Part shown: positions 30,587 to 38,655 of the stretch, piece by piece
Layout of the letters: each line of letters opens with the position of its first letter
Numbering within the stretch: the first letter of the stretch is position 1
Assembly: GCA_964406105.1 (NCBI GenBank)
Contig: CAYOQK010000021.1
Span: 1 to 64,000, forward strand
Reading direction: 5' to 3'
DNA from: WGAB01 sp964406105
GTDB lineage: Bacteria > Hydrothermota > Hydrothermia > WGAB01
DNA length: 64,000 nt
The notes under the pieces: generated by a model
What the model was told of the DNA's origin: nothing
The model's input: the letters and a program-made list of their open reading frames with translations, nothing else
Databases searched by the model: none
Made by a program: the position numbers and the translations under genes

Positions 30587-32800
30587 ATGGCATCCAAAAA
30601 GAAACTCCTCATCGTAGAATCGCCCACCAAGGCCCGCACCCTCAAGGGATACCTGGGACGAGGCTTTGAAGTGCTGGCCTCTAAGGGGCACGTCAAAGAC
30701 CTGCCCGAGCGGGAGTTTGGGGTGGACCTGGACCACGGGTTTCAACCCAAGTACGTAACCGTCCGGGGGAAGGGGGAAGTGCTGCGCACCATCCGGAAGC
30801 AGGCCAAGGAGGCCGAGGAGATCTACTTGGCCTCAGACCCGGATCGGGAGGGCGAGGCCATTGCGTATCACATCGCCCAAGAGATCCAAAAGGCCGGAAC
30901 CCCGGCGGAGCGCATCCACCGCATCCTGCTGTTTGAGATCACCCGCGAAGCCGTGCGGGAGGCCCTCCGCCAACCCGGCACCATTGACCACAATAAGGTG
31001 ATGGCCCAACAGGCCCGCCGCATTCTGGACCGCATCGTGGGCTACCAGGTATCGCCCCTGCTGTGGAAGGTGCTGTACCGGGGCCTCTCCGCCGGCCGGG
31101 TGCAAACCGTGGCCCTGAGGCTCTTGGTAGAGCGTGAGAAGGAGATCCAACAGTTCGTCCCCCGCACCTATTGGTTGGTGTTCGCCCGGATGAGCCACCA
31201 GGGCCAGGAGTTTCGGGCCTCTCTCAAAGAGATCGGGGGCAAGGCTGTGAAGTCCTTTGACCGACGGGAGGACGCCGAGGCCCTGATACAACGGCTCCAA
31301 GGCAAGCCTTTTCAGGTGGCCGCGGTGCGGCAGCGCACCCGCTCTATCCAGCCCCCACCCCCCTTCAAAACCTCCACGCTCCAGCAGGCGGCCAACCAGG
31401 CCTTCGGCTTTTCGGCCCGACGCACCATGCAGTTGGCCCAACAGTTATACGAGGGCGTGGAGATCCCGGGGCTGGGCACCCGGGGGCTGATCACCTACAT
31501 GCGCACCGACTCCGTGCGCCTCTCCGATAAGGCGGTGCAGGCTCTCCGCCGGACTCTGGCCGAAGTGTTCGGCCCAGAGTTCCGAAACCCACGACCCCGG
31601 GAGTTCGCCAATCGGGGAACGGTGCAGGGGGCCCACGAGGCCATTCGGCCCACCGACCCCTCCCTCACGCCTGAGGCCTTGCAGGGGAAACTGCCCCCCG
31701 ATCTTTGGAAACTGTATGCCCTCATCTGGCGTCGGGCACTGGCCAGCCAGGCCCGGCCGGCGCGCATGGCCATCACCACGGTGCAGTTCCAAGCCGAGGA
31801 CACCCTGTGGCAGGCTGAGGGCCGGGTGCTGGAGTTTGAAGGCTTCTACCGGGTGCTGGGCGAAACTCCCCGCCAGGTCTTCCTGCCCCGCCTGGAGGTG
31901 GGCTTGCAACTCCTGCCGACATCCCTGGACCTGGAGGAGCGTCAAACCGAACCCCCGCCCCGGTACACCGAGGCTTCGCTGGTCAAGACCCTGGAGGAAC
32001 TGGGCATCGGTCGGCCCTCCACCTATGCCCCCACCATTGCCACCCTCAAGGAACGCAAGTACGTGGAATCCCGGGGCCGGGTGCTCGTTCCCACCAAGCT
32101 CGGAATGCTGGTCACCGACCTGCTGGTGCCCCGGTTTCCCGAGATCTTTGACTACCAGTTCACAGCCCGGATGGAAGAGGAGCTGGACCAGGTAGAATCC
32201 GGCGAACGCACCTGGCAGCAGGTGTTGGAGGAGTTCTACCGCGAGTTCAAGCGATCCTTGGACCATGCCACCGAGCACCTGGAGGAGATGAAGCGGGAAA
32301 CCGTGGAGGAAACCCAGGAAACCTGTCCCCTCTGTGGTGCGCCCCTGGTGGTGAAATGGGGCCGATACGGCACCTTCCTGGCCTGCTCTCGGTTCCCTGA
32401 GTGCCGATACACCCGTCCTCTCCAGCAAGAGGTGTACCCCGGCGTCACCTGCCCGGTGTGTGGCAAGCCCATGGTGATCAAGCAAGGGCCCCACGGCCGC
32501 TACCTCGCTTGCATAGACTATCCCAAGTGCAAGGGCACCCGCCCCATGCCCGCAGGCATCAACTGCCCCAAGTGTGGCGCCCCTGTGGTGGAACGGCGGA
32601 GCAAAAAGGGCCGGGTGTACTTCAAGTGTTCCAACCCGGAGTGTGACTTCGTGCTGTTCCAAAGGCCCGTGGCCCAGGCGTGTCCCCAGTGTGGTCACCC
32701 GTTCCTGGTGGTCAAGCGTCGCCGGGGCGGTAAAGAGGTGTGGGTGTGCCCGGAGTGCAAGTTTGAGCAGGAACCCACCCGAGAGACTTCGGAAAAGTAG
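30587..32800 (+). CDS. topA: DNA topoisomerase I (type IA)
   Basis: 737 residues. The TOPRIM domain opens KKLLIVESPTKARTLKGYLG and has the acidic triad in ASDPDREGEAIAYH. The catalytic tyrosine is Tyr304 in LITYMRTDSVRLS. Four C-terminal zinc ribbons follow: CPLCG...CSRFPEC, CPVCG...CIDYPKC, CPKCG...CSNPEC and CPQCG...CPEC. The enzyme relaxes negative supercoils. The ATG at 30587 was chosen because the conserved start follows directly and the -10 box is nine bases upstream. Confidence 0.96.
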   Translation: MASKKKLLIVESPTKARTLKGYLGRGFEVLASKGHVKDLPEREFGVDLDHGFQPKYVTVRGKGEVLRTIRKQAKEAEEIYLASDPDREGEAIAYHIAQEIQKAGTPAERIHRILLFEITREAVREALRQPGTIDHNKVMAQQARRILDRIVGYQVSPLLWKVLYRGLSAGRVQTVALRLLVEREKEIQQFVPRTYWLVFARMSHQGQEFRASLKEIGGKAVKSFDRREDAEALIQRLQGKPFQVAAVRQRTRSIQPPPPFKTSTLQQAANQAFGFSARRTMQLAQQLYEGVEIPGLGTRGLITYMRTDSVRLSDKAVQALRRTLAEVFGPEFRNPRPREFANRGTVQGAHEAIRPTDPSLTPEALQGKLPPDLWKLYALIWRRALASQARPARMAITTVQFQAEDTLWQAEGRVLEFEGFYRVLGETPRQVFLPRLEVGLQLLPTSLDLEERQTEPPPRYTEASLVKTLEELGIGRPSTYAPTIATLKERKYVESRGRVLVPTKLGMLVTDLLVPRFPEIFDYQFTARMEEELDQVESGERTWQQVLEEFYREFKRSLDHATEHLEEMKRETVEETQETCPLCGAPLVVKWGRYGTFLACSRFPECRYTRPLQQEVYPGVTCPVCGKPMVIKQGPHGRYLACIDYPKCKGTRPMPAGINCPKCGAPVVERRSKKGRVYFKCSNPECDFVLFQRPVAQACPQCGHPFLVVKRRRGGKEVWVCPECKFEQEPTRETSEK

Positions 32801-32819
32801 CCCCTTGCTCTGGAGGTTT

Positions 32820-32846
32820 CCCCTTCTCGTTCGGAACAAGAGGGGG
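32820..32846 (+). terminator. Probable topA terminator
   Basis: CCCCTTCTCG (32820-32829) pairs with CAAGAGGGGG (32837-32846) with one mismatch and one wobble, around a 7-base loop. TTTCG follows directly and a TTTTT run comes further downstream. Confidence 0.45.
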
Positions 32847-32930
32847 TTTCGTTGCCCTTTTTGCCACCGTTCCGAAGGCCACCCTTTTGGGAAACGGACC
32901 GCTCGTGGGGAACTCCCCGGGTTCCTTGGG

Positions 32931-34592
32931 TTACCAGGCGCCGCCTCCGCCGCCACCGATGCCTCCGCCGGCAGAGCCCCCACCCGATAGGCCACCGCCT
33001 CCACGGGTTGCCGAGGTGAACAGGCTGTTGAACTGGCCCAAGGTGCTGGACAGGCTATGTCCGAAGGTGTGGAGGTCCATGGGATGGCCGGAGGCCCCCA
33101 GGTACCAAGAGGGCGAGGCGTTCAACAGGCCATCAAAGGCCTCCAGCAGCCGATCCTCCACGCCGAACACCACGGCGTAGGGCAGTAACTGGGCGAAGTA
33201 GGTGTCCACCTCTCGGCCGAGCCGGCGGATTTGATCCTGTTCCACCCGGCGGAGGAACTCTTCAAACCCCTTGATCTCCAGGTATTTGCGGACCCCTCGG
33301 GGGGTTTTCCTGGGCATGATGGGGCTAAAGAGCAGGATCAGGAGGCCAGAGGCCATCAAGCCCGGCAGATAGAGCAGGGGCAGCCGATGGATCACCGCCA
33401 AGAAGATGACGCCCACCATCCAGAGGATGCCGATGGCCAGCACGATCCCCCGAACGGTCTCCGGTGAGGTGGGGAAATACCGGGCTTGCACCACGGTTTT
33501 GTAGAAGGCCCGTTTTAACCGCTGGAAGCCTTCCCTGAGGTGTTCCTTCACCTGCTGGTCTTGAACCCATTGTCCACTCTGGCGGGGTGCGGGGAACATC
33601 AGCCGCAGGAGTTCCTGCTCGTGCGGTTTCAATCCGGAGAGATCGGGGTTGTCCAGCCGGAAGGCGTAGCGATGAAGGGTGAAGAAGAGCACCTTGCGGG
33701 GTTCATCCCGAACGGTGAGATAGCCGCGGCGGGCCAGGTCCAGCACCGTAGCGGCCAGGTCGCGGGGGTTGAGCCGCTCGTCCAGGAGAACGCCGGCTTC
33801 CCCTGGCGTGAGGTCCTCTGGGGGATCGTAGCGGACCACCACACTTCGGCGTACGGCGGGATCACGGCCCCAGCGGTACCAGATCCAGAGCAGCAGTGCC
33901 AGGACCAGCAGGGGGATCAGATAGAAGGCGTTATCCACCAAAAGGTGCAGGCCTTGCTCCAGGGCGTCGGGTGCCACAAAGAACTGTCGGGGCATGGGGA
34001 CGAACACCGTGAGCGCCCGACCAGGCAGCACAGCCTCCTGTGGTTCAAACACCAGTACCCCGGGCTGGGGTTCCTGGGCAAGCAGCCGGTGGTCTCGGCT
34101 TCCGGGGCGGCCAAGCCAGGCGTGGGCGGGCCCGTGTGGGGTGTCCAGGGGCAGGTGGACCACCACACGACCCTGTTCCAGGGGCACCGACCACTGGGGC
34201 CCGATGGCATTGAAGTAGAGGTACGCCGAGTCGCCCTGGAGATCCAAGCCGTAGCGCACAGTGTACACGATGTCGTACACCTCCAGGTCGCGGAGCCACC
34301 GGTGAGGATCTCCAATGCGGAGGAACAGGTCCCGCCCCTTCAGGCGCACCACGTAGGGCTCGGCCTGGCCGTTTCGCAGCACCTGGTGCACGTGGATGCG
34401 GGCGTTTTGGAACAGCAGACCCCGCCGGTACACCGCAGGGATCTGCCGGTAGATGCCCCGATGGGGATCCTGGCGGAAATCCACGGTGTACCGTTCGTGG
34501 ACCTGCAGGGAAAGGTCGGGACGCACCTGGATATGGATCTCATAGGCCGGGATTCTCCAGGCCACCAAGGCCCAGAGCACCAGGCTATGCAC
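32931..34592 (-). CDS. DUF2207 membrane protein with glycine-rich tail
   Basis: 553 residues. A GTG at 34592 has GGAGGT eight bases upstream and opens a signal peptide (HSLVLWALVAWRIPA); an ATG at 34637 exists but lies well inside lemA. The periplasmic DUF2207 domain has VHERYTVDF and GIYRQIPAVY. A helix (FYLIPLLVLALLLWIWYRWG) precedes a cytoplasmic region starting YDPPEDLTPGEAGVLLD, and two further helices follow. The last 40 residues are a Gly/Ser repeat ending GGGIGGGGGGAW, a low-complexity tail also seen in TPM/DUF2207 relatives. Pairing with LemA is common; function unknown. Confidence 0.85.
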   Translation of the reverse strand: MHSLVLWALVAWRIPAYEIHIQVRPDLSLQVHERYTVDFRQDPHRGIYRQIPAVYRRGLLFQNARIHVHQVLRNGQAEPYVVRLKGRDLFLRIGDPHRWLRDLEVYDIVYTVRYGLDLQGDSAYLYFNAIGPQWSVPLEQGRVVVHLPLDTPHGPAHAWLGRPGSRDHRLLAQEPQPGVLVFEPQEAVLPGRALTVFVPMPRQFFVAPDALEQGLHLLVDNAFYLIPLLVLALLLWIWYRWGRDPAVRRSVVVRYDPPEDLTPGEAGVLLDERLNPRDLAATVLDLARRGYLTVRDEPRKVLFFTLHRYAFRLDNPDLSGLKPHEQELLRLMFPAPRQSGQWVQDQQVKEHLREGFQRLKRAFYKTVVQARYFPTSPETVRGIVLAIGILWMVGVIFLAVIHRLPLLYLPGLMASGLLILLFSPIMPRKTPRGVRKYLEIKGFEEFLRRVEQDQIRRLGREVDTYFAQLLPYAVVFGVEDRLLEAFDGLLNASPSWYLGASGHPMDLHTFGHSLSSTLGQFNSLFTSATRGGGGLSGGGSAGGGIGGGGGGAW

Positions 34593-35139
34593 CAAAGTGA
34601 ACCTCCGGCCGTTGTTCTTCGGCCTCCGGGATGTCAAAGTACTCCGCGGGCGGGAACCGGAACATCTGGGCCACCAGGTTGCCGGGGAACTGTTCTCGGC
34701 GGATGTTGTAGTCTCGGGCCACGGCGTTGTAGTATCGGCGGGCCTGGAGTAGGCCGCGTTCCACCTCAGCCAGGTGTTGCTGGAGGTCTAAGAAGTTCTG
34801 GTTGGCCTTGAGATCGGGGTAGTTCTCGGCCACGGCGAACAGTTGCCGTAGGGCCTGGGTGAGCAGGTTCTCGCCTCGGGCCACCTCGCCCGGTGTGGTG
34901 CCGGCCGTGGCCTGAGCCCGCGCCCGGGTGACCGCCTCCAGCACCTCTCGCTCGTGCTTCATGTAGCCCTTGACGGTTTCCACCAGGTTGGGGATCAAGT
35001 CCCACCGCCGTTTCAGATGGGCTTCCACATCGGCCCAGGCGTTCTTTACCTGGTTCCGGAGCTGGATGAGGGCGTTGTACTGGGCGATGCCCCAAAGCAG
35101 AAGGCCCAGCACCCCCACCCCAAGGATCCACAGTGCCAT
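34585..35139 (-). CDS. lemA: LemA family protein
   Basis: 184 residues. One N-terminal helix (LWILGVGVLGLLLWGIAQY) is followed by a helical bundle. YNALIQLRNQVKNAWADVE, KRRWDLIPNLVETVKGYMKH and YNAVARDYNIRREQFPGNLV are the defining LemA segments. It is membrane-anchored with an unknown biochemical role, usually beside DUF2207 or TPM proteins as here. It has an AGGAGGCGAGC ribosome-binding site. Confidence 0.93.
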   Translation of the reverse strand: MALWILGVGVLGLLLWGIAQYNALIQLRNQVKNAWADVEAHLKRRWDLIPNLVETVKGYMKHEREVLEAVTRARAQATAGTTPGEVARGENLLTQALRQLFAVAENYPDLKANQNFLDLQQHLAEVERGLLQARRYYNAVARDYNIRREQFPGNLVAQMFRFPPAEYFDIPEAEEQRPEVHFGA

Positions 35140-35165
35140 GCTCGCCTCCTGGGATTTTCGGCCTG

Positions 35166-35194
35166 AGTATAGACGGCGGCACCGGGCCGTGCAA
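35166..35194 (-). promoter_or_regulatory. lemA operon promoter
   Basis: On the minus strand TTGCAC, a 17-bp spacer and TATACT (complement of 35166-35171), a near-consensus promoter about 20 bases before the expected leader with ribosome-binding site. Confidence 0.7.
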
Positions 35195-35201
35195 GCCGGG
35201 C

Positions 35202-36215
35202 TTAAGAAGAGGGCAGGGAGAACGGAGGTTTGAGCACGCCGATTTCCGTGATGAAACCGGTGATGAGCTCGCCCGGGGTGATGTCAAAGGCGTAGTTGAG
35301 GGTTTCGGTGTCGGGCGTGGCGGTGGCACAATCGCGGAACCGCCGCACCTCGTCGCCGGCTCGCTGTTCCACCGGAATCTGGCGGCCGGTGGCCAATTGG
35401 GGGTCAAAGGACGACAGCGGCGCCGCCACGTAAAAGGGCACGCCGAACTGCCGGGCCGCCAGGGCCAGGGACAGGGTGCCAATCTTGTTGGCCGTATCGC
35501 CGTTTCGGGCGATGCGATCGGCCCCTACGATCACCAAGTCCACCTGACCCAGGGACAAGAGGAAAGGTGCCAGGGAATCCACAATGAGCCGATGGGGAAC
35601 CCCGGCCTGGGCCAGTTCGTAGGTGGTGAGCCGAGCCCCTTGGAGCCAGGGTCGGGTTTCTGGCACGTATACCATCTGCACGCGGCCGGCTTCATGGGCC
35701 CGATAGATGATGCCCAGGGCGGTACCAATGCCCGGGGTGGCCAAGCGGCCGGTGTTGCAGATGGTGAGGATCCGGGCCCCCGACGGCACCAGGGGCAGCC
35801 CGTGCCGAGCGATGGCCTCGCAGCGGTCGCGTTCTTCCTGTTCAATGCGTTGGGCCTCGGCCTCCACGGCCTCGGCCAGGTGGCGAGGTGTGGACTGGAC
35901 CACGCGGCGGATCCGTTCAATCGCCCACCTCAGGTTCACGGCCGTGGGGCGGGCCGTGGCCAGATGCTCCGCCGCCCAAAGGAGCCGCTGGGGCAGTGCA
36001 GGGTCCTGGGCGTGCCAGTAAGCCTCGGCCGCCAGGCCATAGGCCGCAGTTACCCCAATGAGCGGAGCCCCACGTACCACCATCTCGCGGATAGCCGCAT
36101 GGGCTGCCTCGGCACTTCGGATTTCCAGGTACCGCTCCTCCTGAGGCAGCACTCGCTGATCCAGCAGGATCAGGCGGCCGGGTTCGTATCGCAGGGGACG
36201 GAACTCATCGTGCAT
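35202..36215 (-). CDS. mtnA: S-methyl-5-thioribose-1-phosphate isomerase
   Basis: 337 residues. It isomerises methylthioribose-1-phosphate in methionine salvage. Family motifs are VVRGAPLIGVTAAYGLA, ILTICNTGRLATPGIGTALG (with the catalytic Cys) and VDLVIVGADRIARNGDTANK (with the catalytic Asp). Ribose-1-phosphate isomerases of archaeal type are related, but the CNTG and GADRI pattern and the length fit MtnA. It overlaps the PHP gene by 11 bases at the end of a leftward operon with ftcD. Confidence 0.92.
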   Translation of the reverse strand: MHDEFRPLRYEPGRLILLDQRVLPQEERYLEIRSAEAAHAAIREMVVRGAPLIGVTAAYGLAAEAYWHAQDPALPQRLLWAAEHLATARPTAVNLRWAIERIRRVVQSTPRHLAEAVEAEAQRIEQEERDRCEAIARHGLPLVPSGARILTICNTGRLATPGIGTALGIIYRAHEAGRVQMVYVPETRPWLQGARLTTYELAQAGVPHRLIVDSLAPFLLSLGQVDLVIVGADRIARNGDTANKIGTLSLALAARQFGVPFYVAAPLSSFDPQLATGRQIPVEQRAGDEVRRFRDCATATPDTETLNYAFDITPGELITGFITEIGVLKPPFSLPSS

Positions 36216-37032
36216 GACGCCGAAGATCCTCCACGATCTCGTAGGTGAGTTTCAGCGAGCCCAGGCGGATGTTCTTTTTGGCACCGTGGAAGTCGCTGCC
36301 GCCGGTTTTGATGAACCCGTGTTCGTCGGCAAAGTGCGACCAAAAGGCCACGTCCTCGGGGGAGTGGTCCGAGTGCCACACCTCAATGCCCAGCAGGCCG
36401 TGTTCCCGGAGCGACAGGATGAACTCCGGGTTTTTGTAGTAGGCGGGATGGGCCACCACGGGTACGCCCCCAGCCCTGCGGATGAGGGCCACAGCCTCCC
36501 GGGGCTTCATCTTGTACTTGGGCACGTAAGCCGGGCTGTGGTACCCCAGGTACTTTTGGAAGGCCTCACGAAAATCGTGGACGTATCCCTTTTCCAACAG
36601 GGCCTGGGCAATATGGGGGCGGCCGATGGCTCCATGGCCCGCAATCTCCCGCACCCGGTCTAAGTCCAGGTACACGTCCAGATCCCGCAGCCGCCGCACG
36701 ATCTTTTCGGCCCGCTCCTCGCGGACGCGGCGGAAGAGCGCCAGTTTCTCCAAGAGTTCGGGATGGTGGATATCCAGGCAGTAGCCCAGGATATGCATGT
36801 CCACACCGTTCTCTTCGGTGGACAGTTCCACGCCAGCGATGACCTCCACACCGTACTCAAAGCCGGCCCGTCGGGCTGGTTCCACTCCCGACACGGTGTC
36901 GTGGTCCGTCACCGCAATGGCGGAGAGGCCCACGGCCTTGGCCAGGCGCACGAGTTCCTCAGGGGATACCGTGGAGTCCGAGTGGTTCGTGTGGGTGTGC
37001 AGATCTACGTATCGCACCATGGATGGGTTCAC
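36205..37032 (-). CDS. PHP-domain phosphoesterase (RNase AM/TrpH-like)
   Basis: 275 residues. Metal-binding PHP motifs are DLHTHTNHSD, AVTDHDT, GVELSTEE, GRPHIAQAL, VAHPAYY and GGSDFHG. The family removes phosphates from nucleotide 3',5'-bisphosphates or RNA 5' ends. The conserved block begins five residues into the frame. The GTG at 37032 overlaps the ftcD stop and implies coupling, while the ATG at 37020 is an alternative start. Confidence 0.88.
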   Translation of the reverse strand: MNPSMVRYVDLHTHTNHSDSTVSPEELVRLAKAVGLSAIAVTDHDTVSGVEPARRAGFEYGVEVIAGVELSTEENGVDMHILGYCLDIHHPELLEKLALFRRVREERAEKIVRRLRDLDVYLDLDRVREIAGHGAIGRPHIAQALLEKGYVHDFREAFQKYLGYHSPAYVPKYKMKPREAVALIRRAGGVPVVAHPAYYKNPEFILSLREHGLLGIEVWHSDHSPEDVAFWSHFADEHGFIKTGGSDFHGAKKNIRLGSLKLTYEIVEDLRRHAR

Positions 37033-38546
37033 ACCCCCAACCTTTCCAGGAGTCGGTTCATCAGATTGGGTTCTTGCTGTTGCCAGGTGGCCTTCAGGGT
37101 TTCCAGTTCCTTCAGGGTTTCCTGCCGATAGGACTCGTCTTTGATGGACGCCAGATTGATGCGGACGTTGAGTTCGGCACCCACCAAGGCGGCTCGGGCC
37201 TGTTGCAGGGCTGTGCCGACGTCGCTCAGGGCGTTGGGGTTTCCGTGCTCCAGGAGCACAGCGGCCGGCTCCAAGGTGTGCACTGCGTGGCGCATGGTTT
37301 CCAAGGGCACGTCCGCAGCCCGACGCAGGGCCTGCTGGATGGCCTGCCGTCGGGCCGCCTTTTCCTCGTCGGTGCCCTTGGGCATGCGGAAGGCTTCCAT
37401 CACCTGGGTGAAGGCCTCCGAGTCCTCCCGCACCAGGGCTTGGGCCCGTTGGAACCCCTGGCTGAGGGGCTCCAGCAGGGGCCGCACCGCCTCGTGGTGT
37501 TCCTGGAGTTTCTTGGACTTCAGGGTGAGCCGGGTCACCATCAGCAGCAGGGCGTAGGCCTGGGCCAGGGAAAGGGCAGAGGCCGCTCCTCCGCCCGGCG
37601 TGGGATCAGCCGAGGCCAGGGCGGCCAGGTAATGGCTCAGGGGATCGGCCTTGGCCAGGCGGGCTTCAATGATCTGGTCGGGCTGGAAGTTCTCCAGTCG
37701 CAGGTAAAAATCGGCCACCTGTACCAGGGCTTCCTGGGGCACGAGCCCCACGATCTCCGAGCCCACCACGGGCACGCCGTACCGTTCAGCGTAGAGTTTG
37801 ACGAGTTCATAAGCGGCGTAGATGGGGGTTTTCTTGTAGTCCACCAGGTTCATGGACACCTGGACCAGGCCGCGCTCCTTGAGTTCAAAGCCCAGGGCCT
37901 TTACGAAGGCCAGGCCGCCGCCCCGAGCCCGCACCCGCTTGGCGATCTGTTTGGCCACCGAGAGGTCTTGGGTTCCCAGGTTCACGTTGTAAGCGATCAG
38001 GATCTTGCGGGCCCCAATGACCGTGGCGCCGGCCGTGGGATGGAGCTCTGCCGGGCCAAAGTCGGGCTTGCGGCTGGGATCGGTTTTGATGGCCTCCCGC
38101 AGGCCTTCAAACTCGCCTTTGCGGATGTTGGCCAGGTTCTTGCGTTCCGGCACCCGGGCGGCCTCCTCATACAGGTACACCGGGATTTTTAGCTCCTCGG
38201 CCACACGGCGGCCCAGCTGTTCGGCCAAGGCCACGCATTCCTCCATGGTTACGCCCTTCAAGGGCACAAAGGGCACCACGTCGGTGGCCCCAATGCGGGG
38301 ATGCTGACCCTGATGCTGGTTCAGGTCAATGAGTTCCGCTGCCTTTTGGATCCCTCGGAAGGCGGCCTCCACCGCAGCTTCAGGGGGCGCTACCAACGTC
38401 ACCACCGAGCGGTTGTGGTCGGGATCCATTTCCATGTCCAACAGGGTGGTGCCGGGCACCGAGAGCATGGCTTGAACGATCTGGTCCACCACCTCTTTGC
38501 GGCGGCCTTCGCTAAAATTCGGTACGACTTCCACCAGTTTTTCCAT
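37029..38546 (-). CDS. ftcD: Bifunctional glutamate formimidoyltransferase/formimino-THF cyclodeaminase
   Basis: 505 residues. Residues 1-300 are the transferase: VEVVPNFSEGRRKEVVDQI, DHNRSVVTL, HPRIGATDVVPFVPL. The last about 190 are the cyclodeaminase, beginning SADPTPGGGAASAL. It channels the formimino group from histidine breakdown into the folate one-carbon pool. Fusion of both activities is known in vertebrates and some bacteria. The ATG at 38546 has GGAGGT six bases upstream. Together with hutH at 0.9 kb it indicates histidine use, with hutU and hutI elsewhere. Confidence 0.92.
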   Translation of the reverse strand: MEKLVEVVPNFSEGRRKEVVDQIVQAMLSVPGTTLLDMEMDPDHNRSVVTLVAPPEAAVEAAFRGIQKAAELIDLNQHQGQHPRIGATDVVPFVPLKGVTMEECVALAEQLGRRVAEELKIPVYLYEEAARVPERKNLANIRKGEFEGLREAIKTDPSRKPDFGPAELHPTAGATVIGARKILIAYNVNLGTQDLSVAKQIAKRVRARGGGLAFVKALGFELKERGLVQVSMNLVDYKKTPIYAAYELVKLYAERYGVPVVGSEIVGLVPQEALVQVADFYLRLENFQPDQIIEARLAKADPLSHYLAALASADPTPGGGAASALSLAQAYALLLMVTRLTLKSKKLQEHHEAVRPLLEPLSQGFQRAQALVREDSEAFTQVMEAFRMPKGTDEEKAARRQAIQQALRRAADVPLETMRHAVHTLEPAAVLLEHGNPNALSDVGTALQQARAALVGAELNVRINLASIKDESYRQETLKELETLKATWQQQEPNLMNRLLERLGV

Positions 38547-38568
38547 GGGTAAACCTCCTGAGGGTGTA

Positions 38569-38597
38569 AAGGTAAGGGGCTGCTTCTGGGGATTCAA
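38569..38597 (-). promoter_or_regulatory. ftcD operon promoter
   Basis: On the minus strand TTGAAT (complement of 38592-38597), a 17-bp spacer and TACCTT (complement of 38569-38574). The uvrA promoter points the other way starting at 38619. Confidence 0.6.
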
Positions 38598-38618
38598 GGC
38601 CCCAAAACAGGCACTGGC

Positions 38619-38647
38619 TTGCACTTGGGGAGCGGCTCACCCATACT
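38619..38647 (+). promoter_or_regulatory. uvrA promoter
   Basis: TTGCAC (38619-38624), 17 bp, CATACT (38642-38647). The uvrA ATG is eight bases downstream, so the mRNA should be leaderless. No SOS (LexA) box is evident between the elements. Confidence 0.65.
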
Positions 38648-38655
38648 TTGCCGCT

